Source: Bacteroidota bacterium
Lineage (GTDB): Bacteria; Bacteroidota; Ignavibacteria; Ignavibacteriales; Ignavibacteriaceae
DNA: 6,656 nt
Direction of reading: 5' to 3'
NCBI GenBank assembly: GCA_021793635.1
Contig: JAJYSI010000190.1
Span: 1-6,656, forward strand
Numbering within the stretch: position 1 is the first letter of the stretch; the number at the start of each line of letters is the position of its first letter. Below the pieces are notes generated by a model that saw only the letters and a list, made by a program, of their open reading frames with translations, ran no database searches and was not told the origin of the DNA. The translations under genes were made by a program, and so were the position numbers. Of the stretch, positions 5,914 to 6,656 are shown piece by piece.

Positions 5914-6656
5914 ATGTCTCAAAACAAAGATTCCGTATTGATTACCGGCAATAAGCTTTTTGCCGGGATTAGTGAAGCGGAATTAAAAATTAATTTCAGT
6001 TCAAAAAACCTTACTGCTATAAAAGAAGGTGAAGTAATTTTTCAAAATGGTGGCAGTAGTGAAGAAATTTATCTATTAGTGGACGGAGAAGTAAAAATAA
6101 AATTCCCAAATCCTGCCGGCGCACCAATTATTGGGACTAAAACTAAAAATGATTTTTTTGGTGAAAGTGAATTTATAGAAAAAACGCCAAGGAAATCATC
6201 GGCAGTCGCCGAGACAAATTGTTTGATATTTGCGATAAATCACAGCGAGTACCTTGAAATAATAGCACAGAACCCTGTTGTCAAAAATAACCTTCCTTTA
6301 GAAAATTCAAGTGAATCATTTCAAAAAAATATTTCGGATAATTTGTCAAGAAATAATTTAAGAAAGCAATGGATAATTGAACCGGAGGCTAATGTAATGG
6401 GACAGAAAGATGATGAAGCATTGAAAAATAATACAGAAAGGGATATAGAACCTGAAGCACCCTCAACTGTTACTCCGGATGAGAATAAGGATGAAGAGGT
6501 TAATATTGCCGGGAAAAATATTGATGAATTACCAGTTGAAGATTTGATTGAAACTAAAGAAGAGAAAAATGATACAAACTTAGAGTGGGATTTCAGTAAT
6601 TTACCTTTGGAAGAAGATAATTCATTACAAGCTAAGGATTACTTTCAAGAACCGGG
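5914..6656 (+). CDS. Cyclic-nucleotide-binding domain protein with acidic low-complexity tail, 3' partial
   Basis: The frame is open from the ATG at 5914 to the window edge, 247 full codons with no stop. Residues about 12-120 form a cyclic-nucleotide-binding domain of the CRP/PKA fold: IKEGEVIFQNGGSSEEIYLLVDGEVKI in the beta roll and FFGESEFIEKTPRKSSAV as the phosphate-binding cassette. Glu84 and Arg93 stand nine apart, as in the PKA regulatory-subunit cassette, so cAMP or cGMP binding is plausible. CRP or FNR would continue with a C-terminal helix-turn-helix; here residues about 128-247 are instead rich in Asp, Glu and Asn, with no recognisable domain, and look like a disordered linker to something beyond the edge. 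No signal peptide or membrane segment is visible. The start is chosen as the first ATG before the domain; no Shine-Dalgarno sequence is seen and the upstream bases are very AT-rich. It is divergent from the glycosylase relic, 54 bases apart, and likely has its own promoter there. Confidence 0.85.
   Translation, partial: MSQNKDSVLITGNKLFAGISEAELKINFSSKNLTAIKEGEVIFQNGGSSEEIYLLVDGEVKIKFPNPAGAPIIGTKTKNDFFGESEFIEKTPRKSSAVAETNCLIFAINHSEYLEIIAQNPVVKNNLPLENSSESFQKNISDNLSRNNLRKQWIIEPEANVMGQKDDEALKNNTERDIEPEAPSTVTPDENKDEEVNIAGKNIDELPVEDLIETKEEKNDTNLEWDFSNLPLEEDNSLQAKDYFQEP

Overview
The window is AT-rich bacterial DNA with ordinary, densely packed housekeeping genes and one 550-base intergenic region full of inverted repeats. 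The gene types, the base composition and the style of the intergenic repeats (degenerate GGAAT/ATTCC and TTGAAC/GTTCAA units) suggest the Ignavibacteria/Chlorobi/Bacteroidota side of the FCB group. That placement is inference from general familiarity, not a measured result.

Layout on the + strand. Bases 1-753 hold the C-terminal 250 codons of an NRDE/TANGO2-family protein whose first few codons lie outside the window. Next come two closely spaced genes, probably co-transcribed: a stand-alone glutamate formimidoyltransferase (886-1902) and a stand-alone formimidoyl-tetrahydrofolate cyclodeaminase (1922-2560). Together they do the work of the fused animal FTCD enzyme, passing the one-carbon unit released by histidine breakdown into the folate pool as 5,10-methenyl-THF. 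The spacer 2561-3114 has no convincing gene. It contains at least three separate imperfect inverted repeats plus a 20-base near-perfect palindrome; one repeat pair bounds a 150-base segment that looks like a small non-coding mobile or regulatory element. Dihydroxy-acid dehydratase ilvD follows (3115-4797), with the three cysteines expected of the [2Fe-2S] type.

On the - strand, converging on ilvD across a probable bidirectional terminator (about 4803-4862), is a two-gene unit: an ECF sigma factor (5664 to 5104) whose stop codon overlaps the start of a small soluble zinc-binding (ZAS/zf-HC2) anti-sigma factor (5107 to 4871). Just upstream is a 45-codon open frame (5859 to 5722) that resembles only the N-terminus of an AlkA-type DNA-3-methyladenine glycosylase and stops before the domain proper, so it looks like a gene relic.

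Divergent from these, running off the right edge (5914-6656), is a protein with an N-terminal cyclic-nucleotide-binding domain that keeps the phosphate-binding Glu and Arg, followed by a long acidic low-complexity stretch in place of the usual CRP/FNR helix-turn-helix. It may form a regulatory neighbourhood with the sigma/anti-sigma pair, but nothing in the sequence proves a link. No RNA genes, CRISPR arrays, transposase genes or phage genes were seen. I see no clear case for a wholly new system here; the best leads are the repeat-bounded element, the glycosylase relic and the cyclic-nucleotide-binding protein with an acidic tail.
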